Assembly (NCBI RefSeq): GCF_900102135.1 | Contig: NZ_FMVJ01000005.1 | Span: 336,736-400,735 of the forward strand | Direction: 5' to 3' | DNA: 64,000 nt | Source: Microvirga guangxiensis | GTDB lineage: Bacteria > Pseudomonadota > Alphaproteobacteria > Rhizobiales > Beijerinckiaceae | Part shown: piece after piece, positions 16,239 through 27,272 of the stretch | Layout of the letters: each line of letters starts with the position of its first letter | Position numbering within the stretch: the first letter of the stretch is position 1 | Notes under the pieces: generated by a model | Database searches by the model: none | Seen by the model: only the letters and a program-made list of their open reading frames with translations | Told to the model about the DNA's origin: nothing | Program-made: the position numbers and the translations under genes

Positions 16239-17168
16239 ATGCTGGATCGCGTCACAGGAATGCAGATTTTCGTCCGGGTTGTAGCTCTAGGCAGCCTGTC
16301 TGCCGCCGCGCGGTCCCTCGGCATTTCGCAGACTATGGCGACCAAGCATGTCGGCGCCATAGAAGAACGGTTGGGAGTCAAACTCCTGCACCGTACAACC
16401 CGGCGCCTGACGCTTACTGAGGCCGGTCGACGCTATCTTGAAAGTGCCGAGCGTATCCTCGCGGAAGTCGAAGAGGCGGAGGCGACTGCGTCGGCTGAGC
16501 GGGTGGACGTACGTGGTGTGCTGCGCGTGAATGCGCCACTGTCCTTCGGCTTCAGGGAGGTGGCGCCTCTTATGGCAGAGTTCACACGCCTTCATCCTGC
16601 CGTGACAGTGGACCTTGGCTTGAATGATCGCTTCGTCGATCTCATCGAAGAGGGGTGGGATGTTGCAATCCGCATCGGTCGCTTGCGGGACTCTACAATG
16701 ATCGCTCGCAGGATTGCTCCGTGCCGCCTCGCGCTCTGCGGCTCCCCCGCTTATTTGTCCGAGCGGGGAACGCCCACCAAAGTAGCGGAACTCGCCGAGC
16801 ATAATTGCCTTGGCTACACCCTCTCTCGGGCGTTGGGGCCTGATGAATGGGCTTTCGGGGCTGAAGGAAAAGTTAAGGTTGGTATCAAGGGCAATCTTCG
16901 CGTGAACAATGGAGATGCCCTCATGGCCGCTGCCGTGGCAGGGCAGGGACTTATCTATGAGCCCACCTTCGTTGTGGGTGAGGAGATACGATCAGGACGT
17001 CTCATTGCACTGACGCTGGACCACCCAACGATCGAGCTGCCAGGAATATTCGCCGTCTATCTTTCGAATCGTCATCCACCCGCCAAAGTGCGGGCATTCG
17101 TGGATTTTCTAGCACACCGCTTCGGCCCCAACCCGCCTTGGGATAGAGGACTGAACTTGCAGAACTGA
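16239..17168 (+). CDS. LysR-family transcriptional regulator
   Basis: 309 residues from ATG 16239. The N-terminal winged helix-turn-helix is clear (MQIFVRVVALGSLSAAARSL, then SQTMATKHVGAIEERLGVKLLHRTTRRLTLTEAG). The substrate-binding part (residues ~90-295) matches the CrgA-like subgroup: LRVNAPLSFG, DLIEEGWDVAIRIG and LRVNNGDALMAAAVAGQG. GGAG ending at 16230 gives good spacing for ATG 16239, whereas GTG 16230 overlaps that site and is less likely. LysR regulators often control a divergent neighbour, which here is the transsulfuration operon about 310 bases away, but members of this subgroup also act on distant genes. The inducer is unknown. Confidence 0.9.
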   Translation: MLDRVTGMQIFVRVVALGSLSAAARSLGISQTMATKHVGAIEERLGVKLLHRTTRRLTLTEAGRRYLESAERILAEVEEAEATASAERVDVRGVLRVNAPLSFGFREVAPLMAEFTRLHPAVTVDLGLNDRFVDLIEEGWDVAIRIGRLRDSTMIARRIAPCRLALCGSPAYLSERGTPTKVAELAEHNCLGYTLSRALGPDEWAFGAEGKVKVGIKGNLRVNNGDALMAAAVAGQGLIYEPTFVVGEEIRSGRLIALTLDHPTIELPGIFAVYLSNRHPPAKVRAFVDFLAHRFGPNPPWDRGLNLQN

Positions 17169-17396
17169 GGCGTCGTCTTCTGGAATCTGCCTGACCGATA
17201 CCTCATTACGCCATTGGCCGTTAACTGTAATGCGTCCACCGCTGAAACAGCCGAGCTTCACCTTGGAACTTTTCGGCTGAGGCCTACGTTATGGATGGTC
17301 GGCTTCCGTCCAGAGGCAGTGAAAACGCCCGTCGGGATGTCCGTACAGCAAGGGGTGCCGGGCCGTTTGCCCGGATTTTGTTATGCGGGGGGCTTC

Positions 17397-20300
17397 ATGC
17401 CACAAGTTGAATCTGCCACATCGCAGCTTGATCCCAGGCTGCTGCTCAAAGTCTTGCGTGCTTTCAGAAGAGGCGATTTTTCGGCTCGCCTGCCTTCGGA
17501 CTTGACCGGGATTGATGGCGAGATCGCAGAGGCTTTCAATGACATTGCTGACCTGAACCAAGGCCTTGCCGGCGAGCTCGACCGGGTCGCGAAGGTCGTG
17601 GGTAAGGAAGGACGCATCAGTGAGCGCGGGCGCCTGGATGGAGCGACCGGCTGCTGGAGCGAATGCATCAATTCCGTCAACTCCATGATCGGCGACATCG
17701 TTCAGCCGACCGTCGAGGTGGCACGCGTGATCGGCGCCGTTGCCAAGGGCGATCTCAGCCAGACCATCGAGCTTGAAACAGAAGGACGCCCCTTGCGCGG
17801 CGAGTTCCTGCGGATCGGCAAGGTGGTCAACACCATGGTAGGCCAGCTTGGAAGCTTCGCCTCCGAAGTGACCCGCGTGGCGCGCGAAGTGGGCTCGGAA
17901 GGAAAACTGGGCGGGCAGGCGAAGGTGAAGGGTGTTGCCGGCACCTGGAAGGACCTGACCGACAACGTGAACCTGATGGCCGCCAACTTGACCGGCCAGG
18001 TGCGTAACATCGCTGAGGTGACCACTGCCGTCGCTATGGGCGACCTGTCCAAGAAGATCACTGTGGATGTGAAGGGCGAAATCCTTGAGCTGAAGAACAC
18101 CATCAACACCATGGTGGACCAGCTCAACTCGTTTGCGGGTGAGGTGACGCGCGTGGCGCGCGAAGTGGGCACCGAAGGCAAGCTGGGTGGGCAGGCGCAG
18201 GTGCGTGGTGTCGGCGGTGTCTGGAAGGACCTGACCGACAACGTGAACATGATGGCCGCCAACCTGACCGGCCAGGTGCGCAACATCGCAGAGGTCACGA
18301 CGGCTGTTGCGCGCGGCGACCTGTCCAAAAAGATCACTGTGGATGTGAAGGGCGAGATCCTGGCATTGAAATCCACCATCAACACCATGGTGGATCAGCT
18401 CAATTCCTTCGCCTCCGAAGTGACCCGTGTGGCCAAGGAAGTGGGTTCGGAAGGAAAGCTGGGAGGGCAGGCCCAGGTTGAAGGTGTCGGCGGCGTCTGG
18501 CGAGACCTGACCGAGAACGTGAACATGATGGCCGCCAACTTGACCGGCCAGGTGCGTAACATTGCCGAGGTGACCACTGCCGTCGCCAACGGTGACCTAT
18601 CCAAGAAGATTACCGTTGAGGTGCGGGGTGAAATTCTTGAGCTGAAGAACACCATCAACACCATGGTGGATCAGCTCAACTCATTCGCCTCCGAAGTGAC
18701 CCGCGTGGCGCGCGAAGTGGGCTCGGAAGGCAAGCTCGGCGGGCAGGCGCAAGTGCGCGGTGTCGCGGGTACCTGGAAGGACCTGACCGACAACGTAAAC
18801 CTGATGGCCGCCAACTTGACTGGCCAGGTGCGTAACATCGCAGAAGTGACGACGGCTGTCGCTAACGGCGACTTGTCCAAAAAGATCACCGTCGAGGTGA
18901 GGGGTGAAATTCTTGAGCTGAAGAACACCATCAACACCATGGTGGATCAGCTCAACTCGTTTGCGGGTGAGGTGACGCGCGTGGCGCGCGAGGTGGGATC
19001 CGAGGGTAAGCTCGGCGGTCAGGCACGCGTGGAAGGTGTCGCCGGCACCTGGAAAGATCTGACTGACAACGTAAACCTGATGGCCGCCAACTTGACCGGC
19101 CAGGTGCGTAACATCGCAGAGGTCACGACTGCCGTCGCTATGGGCGACCTGTCCAAGAAGATCACCGTCGAGGTGAGGGGTGAAATCCTTGAGCTGAAGA
19201 ACACCATCAACACCATGGTGGATCAGCTCAACTCCTTCGCCTCCGAAGTGACCCGTGTTGCTAAGGAAGTGGGTACTGAAGGAAAGCTGGGAGGGCAAGC
19301 GCAAGTGCGCGGTGTCGCCGGTACCTGGAAGGATCTGACGGATAATGTGAACATGATGGCCGCTAATCTGACCGGCCAGGTGCGCAACATCGCAGAGGTC
19401 ACGACGGCCGTCGCTAACGGTGATCTGTCCAAGAAGATCACTGTCGCGGTCGAAGGCGAGATTCTCGAGCTGAAGAACACCATCAATACCATGGTGGATC
19501 AGCTCAACTCGTTTGCGGGTGAGGTGACCCGCGTGGCTCGCGAAGTAGGCACCGAAGGCAAGCTGGGCGGACAGGCACAGGTGCGCGGTGTCGGCGGTGT
19601 CTGGAAGGACCTGACCGACAACGTGAACATGATGGCCGCCAACCTGACCGGCCAGGTGCGCAACATCGCAGAGGTCACGACGGCCGTCGCCAACGGTGAT
19701 TTGTCCAAAAAGATCACTGTGGATGTTCGAGGCGAAATTCTGGAGTTGAAATCCACCATCAACACCATGGTGGATCAGCTCAATTCCTTCGCCTCCGAAG
19801 TGACCCGCGTTGCACGCGAGGTGGGCATTGAGGGCAAGCTGGGCGGACAGGCACAGGTGCGCGGTGTCGCCGGCACCTGGAAAGATCTCACCGACAATGT
19901 GAATACGATGGCGAACAACCTCACCGGACAGGTTCGTGGTATCGCCAGCGTCGTGACGGCAGTTGCAGAGGGCGATCTCAAGCGCAAGCTCACGGTGGAT
20001 GCCAAGGGCGAGATTGCCGCGCTTGCAGATACGATCAACGAAATGATCGATACGCTCGCGACCTTCGCTGACCAGGTGACGAACGTGGCTCGCGAGGTCG
20101 GTGTCGAAGGAAAGCTAGGAGGTCAGGCGAGGGTGCCGGGCGCTGCCGGCCTATGGCGTGACCTCACCGACAACGTGAACCAGCTTGCTGCTAATCTCAC
20201 TACTCAGGTCCGCGCCATCGCAGACGTGGCCACTGCCGTGACGAAAGGCGATCTGACGCGGTCGATCTCGGTGGAAGCCTCCGGCGAGCTTGCCTCGCTG

Positions 20301-23240
20301 AAGGACAACGTCAACGAGATGATCCGCAACTTGCGCGACACCACGCTCAAGAACGCGGAACAGGACTGGCTCAAGACCAACCTCGCCAAGTTCACTCGCA
20401 TGTTGCAGGGCGAGCGCGACCTTACCACCGTGTCCAACATGATCCTGTCGGAAATTGCTCCGCTGGTGAATGCACAGCATGGTGTTTTCTACACAGTCGA
20501 CGGCGACAGCGAAGAGCCGATGCTGGAGCTCGTTGCCTCCTATGCCTTCACGGAACGCAAGCGCCTCAACAATCGCTTCCGCCTCAAGGAAGGTCTGGTC
20601 GGACAGGTCGCTTATGAGAAGAAGCGCATTCTCGTCTCGAATGCGCCAAGCGATTATATCACCATCGGATCAGCATTGGGCGAGGCGACGCCTCTCAACA
20701 TCATCGTGTTGCCAGTATTGTTCGAACAGGAAGTAAAGGCCGTTATCGAGCTTGCCTCGTTCAGCCGCTTCTCGGAAACGCACCAATCGTTCCTGGATCA
20801 GCTCACCGAGTCCATTGGTATCGTCCTCAACACCATTGCCGCCAATATGCGGACGGAAGGCCTGCTCAAGCAGTCGCAGCTTCTCACCACGGAACTGCAG
20901 AGCCAGCAGGAGGAGCTGAAGAACACCAACGATCGACTGGAGCAACAAGCCGCGACCTTGCGTCAGTCCGAAGAGCTTCTGCGCCAGCAGCAGGAAGCGC
21001 TTCAAAAATCCAATGAGGAGTTGGAGGATAAGGCGCGCTTGCTTGAGTTGCAGAAGCAGGAGGTCGAGGACAAGAACCGCGAAGTTTCCATGGCCAAGAC
21101 AGCCCTGGAGGAAAAAGCTGAGCAGCTGTCGCTGACATCCCGCTACAAGTCCCAGTTCCTGGCCAACATGAGCCATGAATTGCGCACGCCGCTTAACTCT
21201 CTGCTGATTCTGTCTAAGCTGCTCACCGAGAATCCTGAGGGCAATCTCAGCGATAAGCAGAAGGAGTTCGCCAAGACGATTCATGCAGCTGGTTCCGATC
21301 TCCTCGCGCTCATCAACGACATCCTCGACCTGTCTAAGATCGAGTCGGGAACCGTAAGCCTTGAAGTCACGAAGGTCGGCTTCAAGGATCTCGTGAACCA
21401 CATGGAGCGCACGTTCCGTCAGATTGCCGAAGAGCGAAAGCTCGACTTCCATATCGACGTGGAGGAGGGGCTTCCGTCTACGATCCGCACGGATTCGAAG
21501 CGTCTCCAGCAGGTTCTGCGCAATCTTCTGTCCAATGCTTTCAAGTTCACGGAGAAGGGTGGCGTCAGGCTTCACGTCGGCTCGGCGGAAGGCTCTCCCT
21601 TACGAGCGGGCAGCCAGTGGATTTCAATTTCCGTCACGGATACGGGAATCGGCATTCCGGAGGACAAACAGCGCATCATCTTCGAAGCGTTCCAGCAGGC
21701 GGATGGCACGACCAGCCGCAAATATGGCGGAACGGGGCTTGGCTTGTCGATCAGCCGTGAGATCGCGCGTCTCCTTGGCGGTGAGATCGTGGTCACGAGT
21801 GCACCGGGACAGGGCTCGACCTTTACCCTGTTCGTACCTCTTGAGCCGCCTGCGAACCACAATGCTCAGGCCCAGGCCTCAGGCACCCGAAGCAATGGCA
21901 ATGGAGCGGCTGGAGCTGCGGAGGAGACGTCATCTGCCGTTCTTCGCCAGCCCTCTGCTCCCATGGCACTGTCGGCATCGCTCGATGACAGGCACGCCAT
22001 CGTGTCAGGCGACCGGGTGGTTCTGATCATCGAGGACGATGCGATGTTTGCTTCCGTCCTTCTGGAACTCGCTCGGGAGCAGGGCTTCAAGGGATTGATC
22101 GCCATGGATGGTGCTGCAGCGCTTGCCCTTGCGCATCGCTACAAGCCACACGCGATCACCCTCGATATCGGCCTGCCGGACATGGACGGCTGGGCGTTGC
22201 TCGATCTTCTCAAGCATGATCCGAGAACGCGCCATGTCCCCATTCATGTGATCTCCGTAGACGATCAGAAGAAACGCGGCCTGAGGGCGGGTGCCTTCGG
22301 CTTCCTTGAAAAGCCGGTGGATCGGGAATCCTTGATGACGGCTCTCAACCGGACGAAGGACTTCATCGATAGACCTGTGAAGAAACTCATCCTTGTCGAG
22401 GATGATGAAAATCAGCGCATGAGCATCTCGGAGCTCATGCGGGGCGAGGAGGTGGACATCACAGCTGTCGCCACCGCGGAGGAAGCGCTTGAGACGATTC
22501 AGGCCCGGCAGTTCGACTGCGCCGTGGTTGACCTCGGATTGCCCGACTTGCCAGGAGCGGAGCTCATCGAGCGCATCCGGAAAACCAAGGGCGGCGAAGA
22601 GCTTCCCATCGTCATCTATACCGGGCAGGACCTGAGCAGAGCCGAAGAGCGGCGCCTTGAGCAGATTGCCGCGACGGTCATTCTGAAGGGAGAAGGCTCT
22701 TCCGAGCGGCTCCTTAACGATACAGCCCTGTTCCTGCACCGCTCCATCAGTGCGATCCCGGAAGAGAGCCAGATTATCGTAGAGCCTAAAGGCGAGGCGA
22801 CGCTTGAAGGGCGGAAAGTGCTGATCATCGACGATGACATGCGCAACATTTTCTCGCTCACGAGTGCGCTTGAGCAATATGGCCTCTCCGTTATCTTTGC
22901 TGAGAACGGCTTGGAAGGTATCGAGAAATTGAAGGACACGCCGGATGTGGACATCGCCCTTGTCGACATCATGATGCCTGAGATGGACGGCTACGAGACG
23001 ATGCGGGAAATCCGCAAGGATCCTCGCTATCGTGACATCCCGCTCATCGCTGTGACAGCAAAGGCGATGAAAGGAGATCGGGAGAAGTGTCTGGAAGCGG
23101 GCGCGACCGATTATGTCTCGAAACCTGTGGACATCGATCAACTTCTCGCGGTCTTACGCGTTCAACTCAGTCGAAGCACCTATGTGCCTGAGGGGAAAAT
23201 GCACTCCAATAGTGCGGCAGAGACCGGTCTGAGGACATGA
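17397..23240 (+). CDS. Giant soluble hybrid histidine kinase with ten HAMP-like units
   Basis: About 1,947 residues from ATG 17397, which has GGGGGG five bases ahead; an upstream ATG/GTG would add a non-conserved leader. No membrane segment is visible. Order: HAMP-like array (residues ~68-990), GAF domain (~1008-1150; [16 protein letters not shown]), long coiled coil (~1158-1250), HisKA with H1260 in [10 protein letters not shown], HATPase ([28 protein letters not shown]), then three receivers starting near 1538, 1660 and 1805. Their Asp residues are in [22 protein letters not shown] and [11 protein letters not shown]. The plan is like fungal group III (Nik1/Os-1) osmosensing kinases plus extra receivers. 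It overlaps the next kinase gene by four bases. The signal is unknown. Confidence 0.92.
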   Translation: MPQVESATSQLDPRLLLKVLRAFRRGDFSARLPSDLTGIDGEIAEAFNDIADLNQGLAGELDRVAKVVGKEGRISERGRLDGATGCWSECINSVNSMIGDIVQPTVEVARVIGAVAKGDLSQTIELETEGRPLRGEFLRIGKVVNTMVGQLGSFASEVTRVAREVGSEGKLGGQAKVKGVAGTWKDLTDNVNLMAANLTGQVRNIAEVTTAVAMGDLSKKITVDVKGEILELKNTINTMVDQLNSFAGEVTRVAREVGTEGKLGGQAQVRGVGGVWKDLTDNVNMMAANLTGQVRNIAEVTTAVARGDLSKKITVDVKGEILALKSTINTMVDQLNSFASEVTRVAKEVGSEGKLGGQAQVEGVGGVWRDLTENVNMMAANLTGQVRNIAEVTTAVANGDLSKKITVEVRGEILELKNTINTMVDQLNSFASEVTRVAREVGSEGKLGGQAQVRGVAGTWKDLTDNVNLMAANLTGQVRNIAEVTTAVANGDLSKKITVEVRGEILELKNTINTMVDQLNSFAGEVTRVAREVGSEGKLGGQARVEGVAGTWKDLTDNVNLMAANLTGQVRNIAEVTTAVAMGDLSKKITVEVRGEILELKNTINTMVDQLNSFASEVTRVAKEVGTEGKLGGQAQVRGVAGTWKDLTDNVNMMAANLTGQVRNIAEVTTAVANGDLSKKITVAVEGEILELKNTINTMVDQLNSFAGEVTRVAREVGTEGKLGGQAQVRGVGGVWKDLTDNVNMMAANLTGQVRNIAEVTTAVANGDLSKKITVDVRGEILELKSTINTMVDQLNSFASEVTRVAREVGIEGKLGGQAQVRGVAGTWKDLTDNVNTMANNLTGQVRGIASVVTAVAEGDLKRKLTVDAKGEIAALADTINEMIDTLATFADQVTNVAREVGVEGKLGGQARVPGAAGLWRDLTDNVNQLAANLTTQVRAIADVATAVTKGDLTRSISVEASGELASLKDNVNEMIRNLRDTTLKNAEQDWLKTNLAKFTRMLQGERDLTTVSNMILSEIAPLVNAQHGVFYTVDGDSEEPMLELVASYAFTERKRLNNRFRLKEGLVGQVAYEKKRILVSNAPSDYITIGSALGEATPLNIIVLPVLFEQEVKAVIELASFSRFSETHQSFLDQLTESIGIVLNTIAANMRTEGLLKQSQLLTTELQSQQEELKNTNDRLEQQAATLRQSEELLRQQQEALQKSNEELEDKARLLELQKQEVEDKNREVSMAKTALEEKAEQLSLTSRYKSQFLANMSHELRTPLNSLLILSKLLTENPEGNLSDKQKEFAKTIHAAGSDLLALINDILDLSKIESGTVSLEVTKVGFKDLVNHMERTFRQIAEERKLDFHIDVEEGLPSTIRTDSKRLQQVLRNLLSNAFKFTEKGGVRLHVGSAEGSPLRAGSQWISISVTDTGIGIPEDKQRIIFEAFQQADGTTSRKYGGTGLGLSISREIARLLGGEIVVTSAPGQGSTFTLFVPLEPPANHNAQAQASGTRSNGNGAAGAAEETSSAVLRQPSAPMALSASLDDRHAIVSGDRVVLIIEDDAMFASVLLELAREQGFKGLIAMDGAAALALAHRYKPHAITLDIGLPDMDGWALLDLLKHDPRTRHVPIHVISVDDQKKRGLRAGAFGFLEKPVDRESLMTALNRTKDFIDRPVKKLILVEDDENQRMSISELMRGEEVDITAVATAEEALETIQARQFDCAVVDLGLPDLPGAELIERIRKTKGGEELPIVIYTGQDLSRAEERRLEQIAATVILKGEGSSERLLNDTALFLHRSISAIPEESQIIVEPKGEATLEGRKVLIIDDDMRNIFSLTSALEQYGLSVIFAENGLEGIEKLKDTPDVDIALVDIMMPEMDGYETMREIRKDPRYRDIPLIAVTAKAMKGDREKCLEAGATDYVSKPVDIDQLLAVLRVQLSRSTYVPEGKMHSNSAAETGLRT
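17601..20375 (+). repeat. HAMP-unit array; tandem 276-base coding repeats
   Basis: Ten units. The first (17601-17891) is divergent, followed by nine with an exact 276-base (92-residue) step starting at 17892, 18168, 18444, 18720, 18996, 19272, 19548, 19824 and 20100. Units starting 17892 to 19548 are nearly identical ([53 protein letters not shown]); the last two diverge. The near-identity at DNA level points to recent duplication or gene conversion. Confidence 0.93.
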
Positions 23241-25336
23241 TGGAACATATCGGACAAAGCCCGCAGGATTTAGACCTGAAACCTCAGGTTCCAGCGCGTA
23301 CTTTGTCCAACCCTGTGCTGGCAAAGATTCTGGTGGTCGACGACGACCCCCGGAATCTGATTGCCGCCGAGGAAATCCTGCGAGGCCCAGGCATCGAGAT
23401 CATCAAGGCGGATTGCGGTGAGGCTGCTCTCCGCGAGGTCTTGAAGCATGATTTCGCAGCTATCCTCCTGGACGTGCAGATGCCCCGTCTTGACGGTTAT
23501 GAAGTTGCGGGACTCATCCGGAACCGGCCACGCTCCTCGCGTGTGCCGATTCTGTTCCTCACGGCTTTCAACAAGGACGACATGCACGTCTTTCGCGGCT
23601 ACTCGGCCGGTGCGGTGGATTATGTCTTCAAGCCGATTGAACCGCTGATTTTGAAGTCGAAGGTCGATGTTTTTGTCGATCTTTATCGCAAGACCGAAGA
23701 AATCCGGCGGCAGGGTGAGGAGGAGCGTCGCCTCCTCATGGAGAACCTGCGCGTGCGCAGCGAGAAGCTCAAGACCGAGCAGGCGCTGCGCCGTCGCGAA
23801 GAGCATCAATCGATTGTTCTGGAGTCCTTGCCGATTGCTCTCTACACCGCATCGGTGCGGGAGGATCATCGGCAACTGCACTTCACCAACGAGAGTATCG
23901 AGCGGATCACCGGATTTCCACCCAAGGCTTTTCTTGAATCGCCAGACTTCTGGTCGTCTCGGTTGCATCCCGATGATCGGGATCGAGTGCTGACCCAGCT
24001 TCAAGAATTAACGGATCAAGGCACGGTTACCCTTGAGTATCGTTGGACCTGTGCCGACGGAACAGAGCGTTTCTTCCTTGATCAAACCATGCTCATGCAT
24101 GATGACGAGGGGAGGCCGCGCGAGTTTTTCGGTATGTGGTTCGACATCACCGAGCGGAAGCAGATGGAACAGAATTTGCTTCATGCCAGCAAGCTCGAGG
24201 CCGTCGGCCGTCTCACAGGCGGCATCGCGCACGACTTCAATAACATGCTGAGCGTCGTCATCGGCAATCTCGATCTCCTCCAGCGGGCCATCAAAGGCAA
24301 TGCAAAGGCTGAGCCTCGTGTCCGAATGGCCATGGAAGGCGCGCAGCGCTGCGCTGACCTCACGCACAGACTTCTTGCCTTTTCTCGCCGTCAGCCCCTG
24401 CAGGTTTCCATCATTGATGTCGGCAGCTTGATGCCGGGTCTGCTGGAGTTGATGCGTCGCACCTTGGGCGAGCACATCAATGTCAGCTTGCAGATCGAAG
24501 AAGATATCTACCCCATAGAAGTGGATCGCGCGCAACTCGAGGCTGCGCTGCTCAATCTCGCGGTCAACGCTCGTGATGCGATGGCTGAAGGTGGCGATCT
24601 GTCGATCGCAGTCGGTACTCAAATACTGGATGAAAGCAAAGTAGAGAATCCAGGCGATTTCGTCTCAATTTCAGTCCGCGATACGGGCACAGGAATGGCA
24701 CCTGAGGTGCTGCAGCGCGTGTTCGAGCCATTCTTCACGACGAAGGAGAGCGGCAAGGGAACAGGCCTTGGGCTGAGCATGGTCTATGGATTCGTGCAGC
24801 AGTCCCACGGCCATGTGGAGATTGAGAGCGCTCCCAATGAGGGCACCACCATCCGCATCTATCTGCCCCGCGCTCATGGAACGGCCGAAAGCCTGAGCGA
24901 AAAGCAGACGCGCGATACAGTCCCTTTTGGTGCCGGGCAGACCGTTCTGGTCGTCGAGGATAATCCCGCTGTCAGACAGGTTGCGATATCGACACTGAGC
25001 TCTCTCGGTTTCGATGTCATAGAGGCCGAGACCGGCGATGAGGCGGCTACTCTGCTGAAGACAGACGACCGAGTGCGCCTCGTGCTCTCCGATGTTCGCA
25101 TGCCAGGTGGCTTGAGCGGCATCGACCTCGCCCAGATCATCAGGAAAGAGAAGCCGCATGTGCAGGTTCTCCTGACGACAGGCTATGTCGACAACGAAGA
25201 GACGATCGAGGATGTCGAGCTTCTCTACAAGCCTTATCGTGCAACGGATCTTGCCGAGAAAATTCAAGCGCTTCTTGAGAGATCGCAACCGCTTGCTCCG
25301 AATGTCGTCCCATTGCTGGCAGCTGCATCCGCCTAG
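23237..25336 (+). CDS. Hybrid histidine kinase: receiver-PAS-kinase-receiver
   Basis: 699 residues starting within the stop of the giant kinase (ATGA overlap), so the two are co-translated. Domains: receiver (residues ~28-150, Asp79 in [14 protein letters not shown]), coiled coil (~150-195), PAS/PAC (~195-315; [26 protein letters not shown]), HisKA with [12 protein letters not shown], HATPase ([25 protein letters not shown]) and a C-terminal receiver ([26 protein letters not shown]). It is cytosolic, with no membrane helices. An N-terminal receiver suggests it takes phosphate or a docking signal from the upstream kinase, giving a multi-step relay. No DNA-binding output is encoded next to it. 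Confidence 0.9.
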   Translation: MMEHIGQSPQDLDLKPQVPARTLSNPVLAKILVVDDDPRNLIAAEEILRGPGIEIIKADCGEAALREVLKHDFAAILLDVQMPRLDGYEVAGLIRNRPRSSRVPILFLTAFNKDDMHVFRGYSAGAVDYVFKPIEPLILKSKVDVFVDLYRKTEEIRRQGEEERRLLMENLRVRSEKLKTEQALRRREEHQSIVLESLPIALYTASVREDHRQLHFTNESIERITGFPPKAFLESPDFWSSRLHPDDRDRVLTQLQELTDQGTVTLEYRWTCADGTERFFLDQTMLMHDDEGRPREFFGMWFDITERKQMEQNLLHASKLEAVGRLTGGIAHDFNNMLSVVIGNLDLLQRAIKGNAKAEPRVRMAMEGAQRCADLTHRLLAFSRRQPLQVSIIDVGSLMPGLLELMRRTLGEHINVSLQIEEDIYPIEVDRAQLEAALLNLAVNARDAMAEGGDLSIAVGTQILDESKVENPGDFVSISVRDTGTGMAPEVLQRVFEPFFTTKESGKGTGLGLSMVYGFVQQSHGHVEIESAPNEGTTIRIYLPRAHGTAESLSEKQTRDTVPFGAGQTVLVVEDNPAVRQVAISTLSSLGFDVIEAETGDEAATLLKTDDRVRLVLSDVRMPGGLSGIDLAQIIRKEKPHVQVLLTTGYVDNEETIEDVELLYKPYRATDLAEKIQALLERSQPLAPNVVPLLAAASA

Positions 25337-25409
25337 CGCAGTAGGCTTCCTGAATGTTCAGGGATTGCATCATGTCGCTGTACAATGAGGTCCATCGGAA
25401 GACCGTGCC

Positions 25410-25994
25410 ATGACTGAGCAATCGGATATCGTCTTTCTTGATTTCGAAGCCTCATCCCTGAACAAGGAGAGCTATCCGATCGAAGTCGGTTGGGTATTCG
25501 CATCAGGCGGAGAGGAAAGCCACCTGATCAAACCGGCGCCTGAATGGACCGATTGGTCGCCGGAGGCCGAAGCGACCCATCGTGTCACGCGTGAGCGATT
25601 GATTGAGGAAGGCACTCCGCACGGTGAAGTCGCCCAACGCATGTTGAGTGTCCTATCCGGGCATGCCCTGTATGCCACGGCTCCTTCCTGGGACGGTCAA
25701 TGGCTCAGCAAGCTGTTGCGAGGTGCCGGGCTTCCCCGGCATGCCTTGCGCCTGCAGGACACGGATATTGCGCATGAGCGCGCGATCGTACGGATTTTAA
25801 AAGAAGCCGGCGTGCCGGAAAGCGACTGGGCCGGTCATGTCCAGGCGATTCTCGTAGATGCCCGGCTCAAGGATAAGTCAGGCGGCGATCCCGCTCATCG
25901 GGCTCTTGCAGATGCAAAGCGGGAGTTGTGTGTTTGGCGCGACGTGCAAAGTCGCGCTGAAATGTACGTCGGAAAGTTCAAGCAAAGAACCTGA
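25410..25994 (+). CDS. DEDD-family 3'-5' exonuclease-fold protein
   Basis: 194 residues. IVFLDFEASSLN near the N-terminus is the D-x-E motif of DEDD exonucleases. ATAPSWDGQWLSKLL supplies the second Asp, and HRALADAKRELCVW near the C-terminus is the H-x4-D motif of the DEDDh group. It would bind two metal ions and remove nucleotides from 3' ends of DNA or RNA; the small size fits a stand-alone nuclease. Substrate is unknown. It lies 73 bases after the second kinase and may be a separate unit. It converges on fixK with only 15 bases between them. Confidence 0.75.
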   Translation: MTEQSDIVFLDFEASSLNKESYPIEVGWVFASGGEESHLIKPAPEWTDWSPEAEATHRVTRERLIEEGTPHGEVAQRMLSVLSGHALYATAPSWDGQWLSKLLRGAGLPRHALRLQDTDIAHERAIVRILKEAGVPESDWAGHVQAILVDARLKDKSGGDPAHRALADAKRELCVWRDVQSRAEMYVGKFKQRT

Positions 25995-26009
25995 GGCTTG
26001 CGCCTTCGA

Positions 26010-26675
26010 TTATGCTTCGAGTCGTTCGAGGGCTGCCTTGTTGCGAAGGATAATGGAGCGGCGGTGGGCTGGCAGCTCAATGATACCCTGACGTTCCAGT
26101 TGTGTGAGTGAACGGGATACGGTTTCGATCGTGAGACCAAGGTGGTCGGCCATGTCGATGCGCGACATGGGGAGGTCCACATGGCCATCCTCCGTCAGCC
26201 GCTCGGCCATGACGAGCAGGAATGTTGCAATTTTCTCAAGGGCATGTTTGCGGCCCAGCAAAAGCATATGATCCTGCGCACGCTCCAGCGAGTTCATCAT
26301 GGAGGCGATGACCTGATTGGCGAATGCTTGGTCGCGCGAGGCGAGAGCCTCCAGGCTGCAGCGGCGATAGGCGATGATGGTGGCATCGCCCAGAGCTTCG
26401 GCGCTGAAACGGTGCTCATCACCTTTTTCCAGGCCGAAGATATCGCCTGGAAGATGAAATGCATCGATCTGGCGGCGGCCGTCGCTCAACAGCTTGAAGG
26501 TGCGTACCGCACCAGAAACCACCTTATAGAAATAAGCGGCACGGTCCCCTTCAGCGAAGATTTCCTCATCCTTGGTAACGGCACGGGCCGTGCCGAACTC
26601 AGGAGCCGGACGAGGCCGCAGAAGCGTAGCATTCGAGGTGATCTGGTTGTTTAGGGTAGCGTGAGCGGTCTGCAT
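26010..26675 (-). CDS. fixK: FixK-type Crp/Fnr transcription activator
   Basis: 221 residues. A cyclic-nucleotide-binding-like beta-roll occupies residues ~30-115 (EIFAEGDRAAYFYKVVSGAV, HLPGDIFGLE), then a dimer helix and the helix-turn-helix MSRIDMADHLGLTIETVSRSLTQLERQG. The recognition helix carries the E-x2-SR pattern that reads TTGAT half-sites. The N-terminal cysteine cluster that holds the iron-sulphur centre in Fnr is absent, so it is FixK-like and is probably controlled by its synthesis through FixLJ. Four matching boxes in this window (27234, 35139, 38766, 40195) are likely targets. The 112 bases upstream hold the terminator of the receiver-only gene and presumably a FixJ-dependent promoter. 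Confidence 0.85.
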   Translation of the reverse strand: MQTAHATLNNQITSNATLLRPRPAPEFGTARAVTKDEEIFAEGDRAAYFYKVVSGAVRTFKLLSDGRRQIDAFHLPGDIFGLEKGDEHRFSAEALGDATIIAYRRCSLEALASRDQAFANQVIASMMNSLERAQDHMLLLGRKHALEKIATFLLVMAERLTEDGHVDLPMSRIDMADHLGLTIETVSRSLTQLERQGIIELPAHRRSIILRNKAALERLEA

Positions 26676-26759
26676 CGGGGCTCTCGTCGGCGGTTCATGT
26701 TTGACGTGAGCTGAGAGGTAAACCGGCGCAGTAAAAGGCGAAATTCAGATGCTCTCCCT

Positions 26760-26789
26760 AAGGGATTTCCCGGAGGCGCGGGAAACCTT
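26760..26789 (-). terminator. Hairpin at the end of the receiver-only gene
   Basis: TTTCCCG (26766-26772) pairs with CGGGAAA (26779-26785), and AAGG/CCTT extends the stem across a two-base bulge. It overlaps the stop codon of the receiver-only gene and separates it from fixK. No strong T-run is present. Confidence 0.45.
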
Positions 26790-27165
26790 ATGCAGGGATG
26801 CTCAGTGCCCCACGGATGCTATCGAGGAGGGTGCCATCTTCTAAAGGTTTTTCAATGACTTGGCTGAAGCCGGAGCTGGTCGCTCGCCTGCGCATGTCGT
26901 CGGTGGCACGGGCGGTGATCAAGATCGCAGGGAGCCGAATGAGCCGTCGGCGGAGCTTGTCCATAAGCTCTACCCCATTCATGGCCGGCATATAATAATC
27001 CACAACTAGGCAGCCGTTTGTGGGCAATTCCGGGTCGGCAAGAAGCTCGTCGCCGCTTTCATAGAGGCGCACGTCCATCCCTTCCAGCTCAAGGGCAAAC
27101 TTCAATGATTGTCGAACGGCGGCATCATCATCCACGACGATAACCGGCCCTGGCGTCATGGACAT
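26788..27165 (-). CDS. Single-domain response regulator (receiver only), FixT-like candidate
   Basis: 125 residues forming one receiver domain and nothing else. Acidic residues are in VIVVDDDAAV, the phosphoryl-accepting Asp is in LVVDYYMPAMNG, the switch Thr is in ILITARA and the Lys is in VIEKPLEDG, so all active-site residues are kept. The N-terminal half is close to FixJ receivers. AGGA lies seven bases before ATG 27165. A FixK box lies about 75 bases upstream, so the gene is probably induced in low oxygen. In Caulobacter a receiver-only protein, FixT, inhibits FixL as feedback; position and regulation suggest a like role here. The cysteine quartet reported for Caulobacter FixT is not present (one Cys only). 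Confidence 0.8.
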   Translation of the reverse strand: MSMTPGPVIVVDDDAAVRQSLKFALELEGMDVRLYESGDELLADPELPTNGCLVVDYYMPAMNGVELMDKLRRRLIRLPAILITARATDDMRRRATSSGFSQVIEKPLEDGTLLDSIRGALSIPA

Positions 27166-27233
27166 GGTAAGGTCCTGAAGGGTCCCTGGTTTTAGGATCT
27201 CACCGAACCTAATCCAATCCAGGAACCAGGGGC

Positions 27234-27247
27234 TTGATATGGGTCAA
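27234..27247 (-). promoter_or_regulatory. FixK/FNR box before the receiver-only gene
   Basis: TTGATATGGGTCAA matches TTGAT-N4-RTCAA with both half-sites. Its centre is about 75 bases upstream of the start at 27165 and just past the fixJ stop, so it gives the receiver-only gene its own low-oxygen promoter. Confidence 0.75.
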
Positions 27248-27272
27248 TCCCTGGCCGCCTGAAAGCTCAGGA

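Noticed and set aside
17214-17396. 61-residue N-terminal extension of the giant kinase
   Set aside because: The extension shows no domain, and the ATG at 17397 has a strong purine-rich ribosome site and leads directly into the conserved region.
17702-20038. Series of similar minus-strand frames of about 89 codons at 276-base intervals
   Set aside because: They are antisense images of the HAMP-like coding repeats and not a gene family or a CRISPR-like array.
22005-23141. Minus-strand open frame opposite the receivers of the giant kinase
   Set aside because: It mirrors the receiver domains in the antisense direction and has no motifs or ribosome site.
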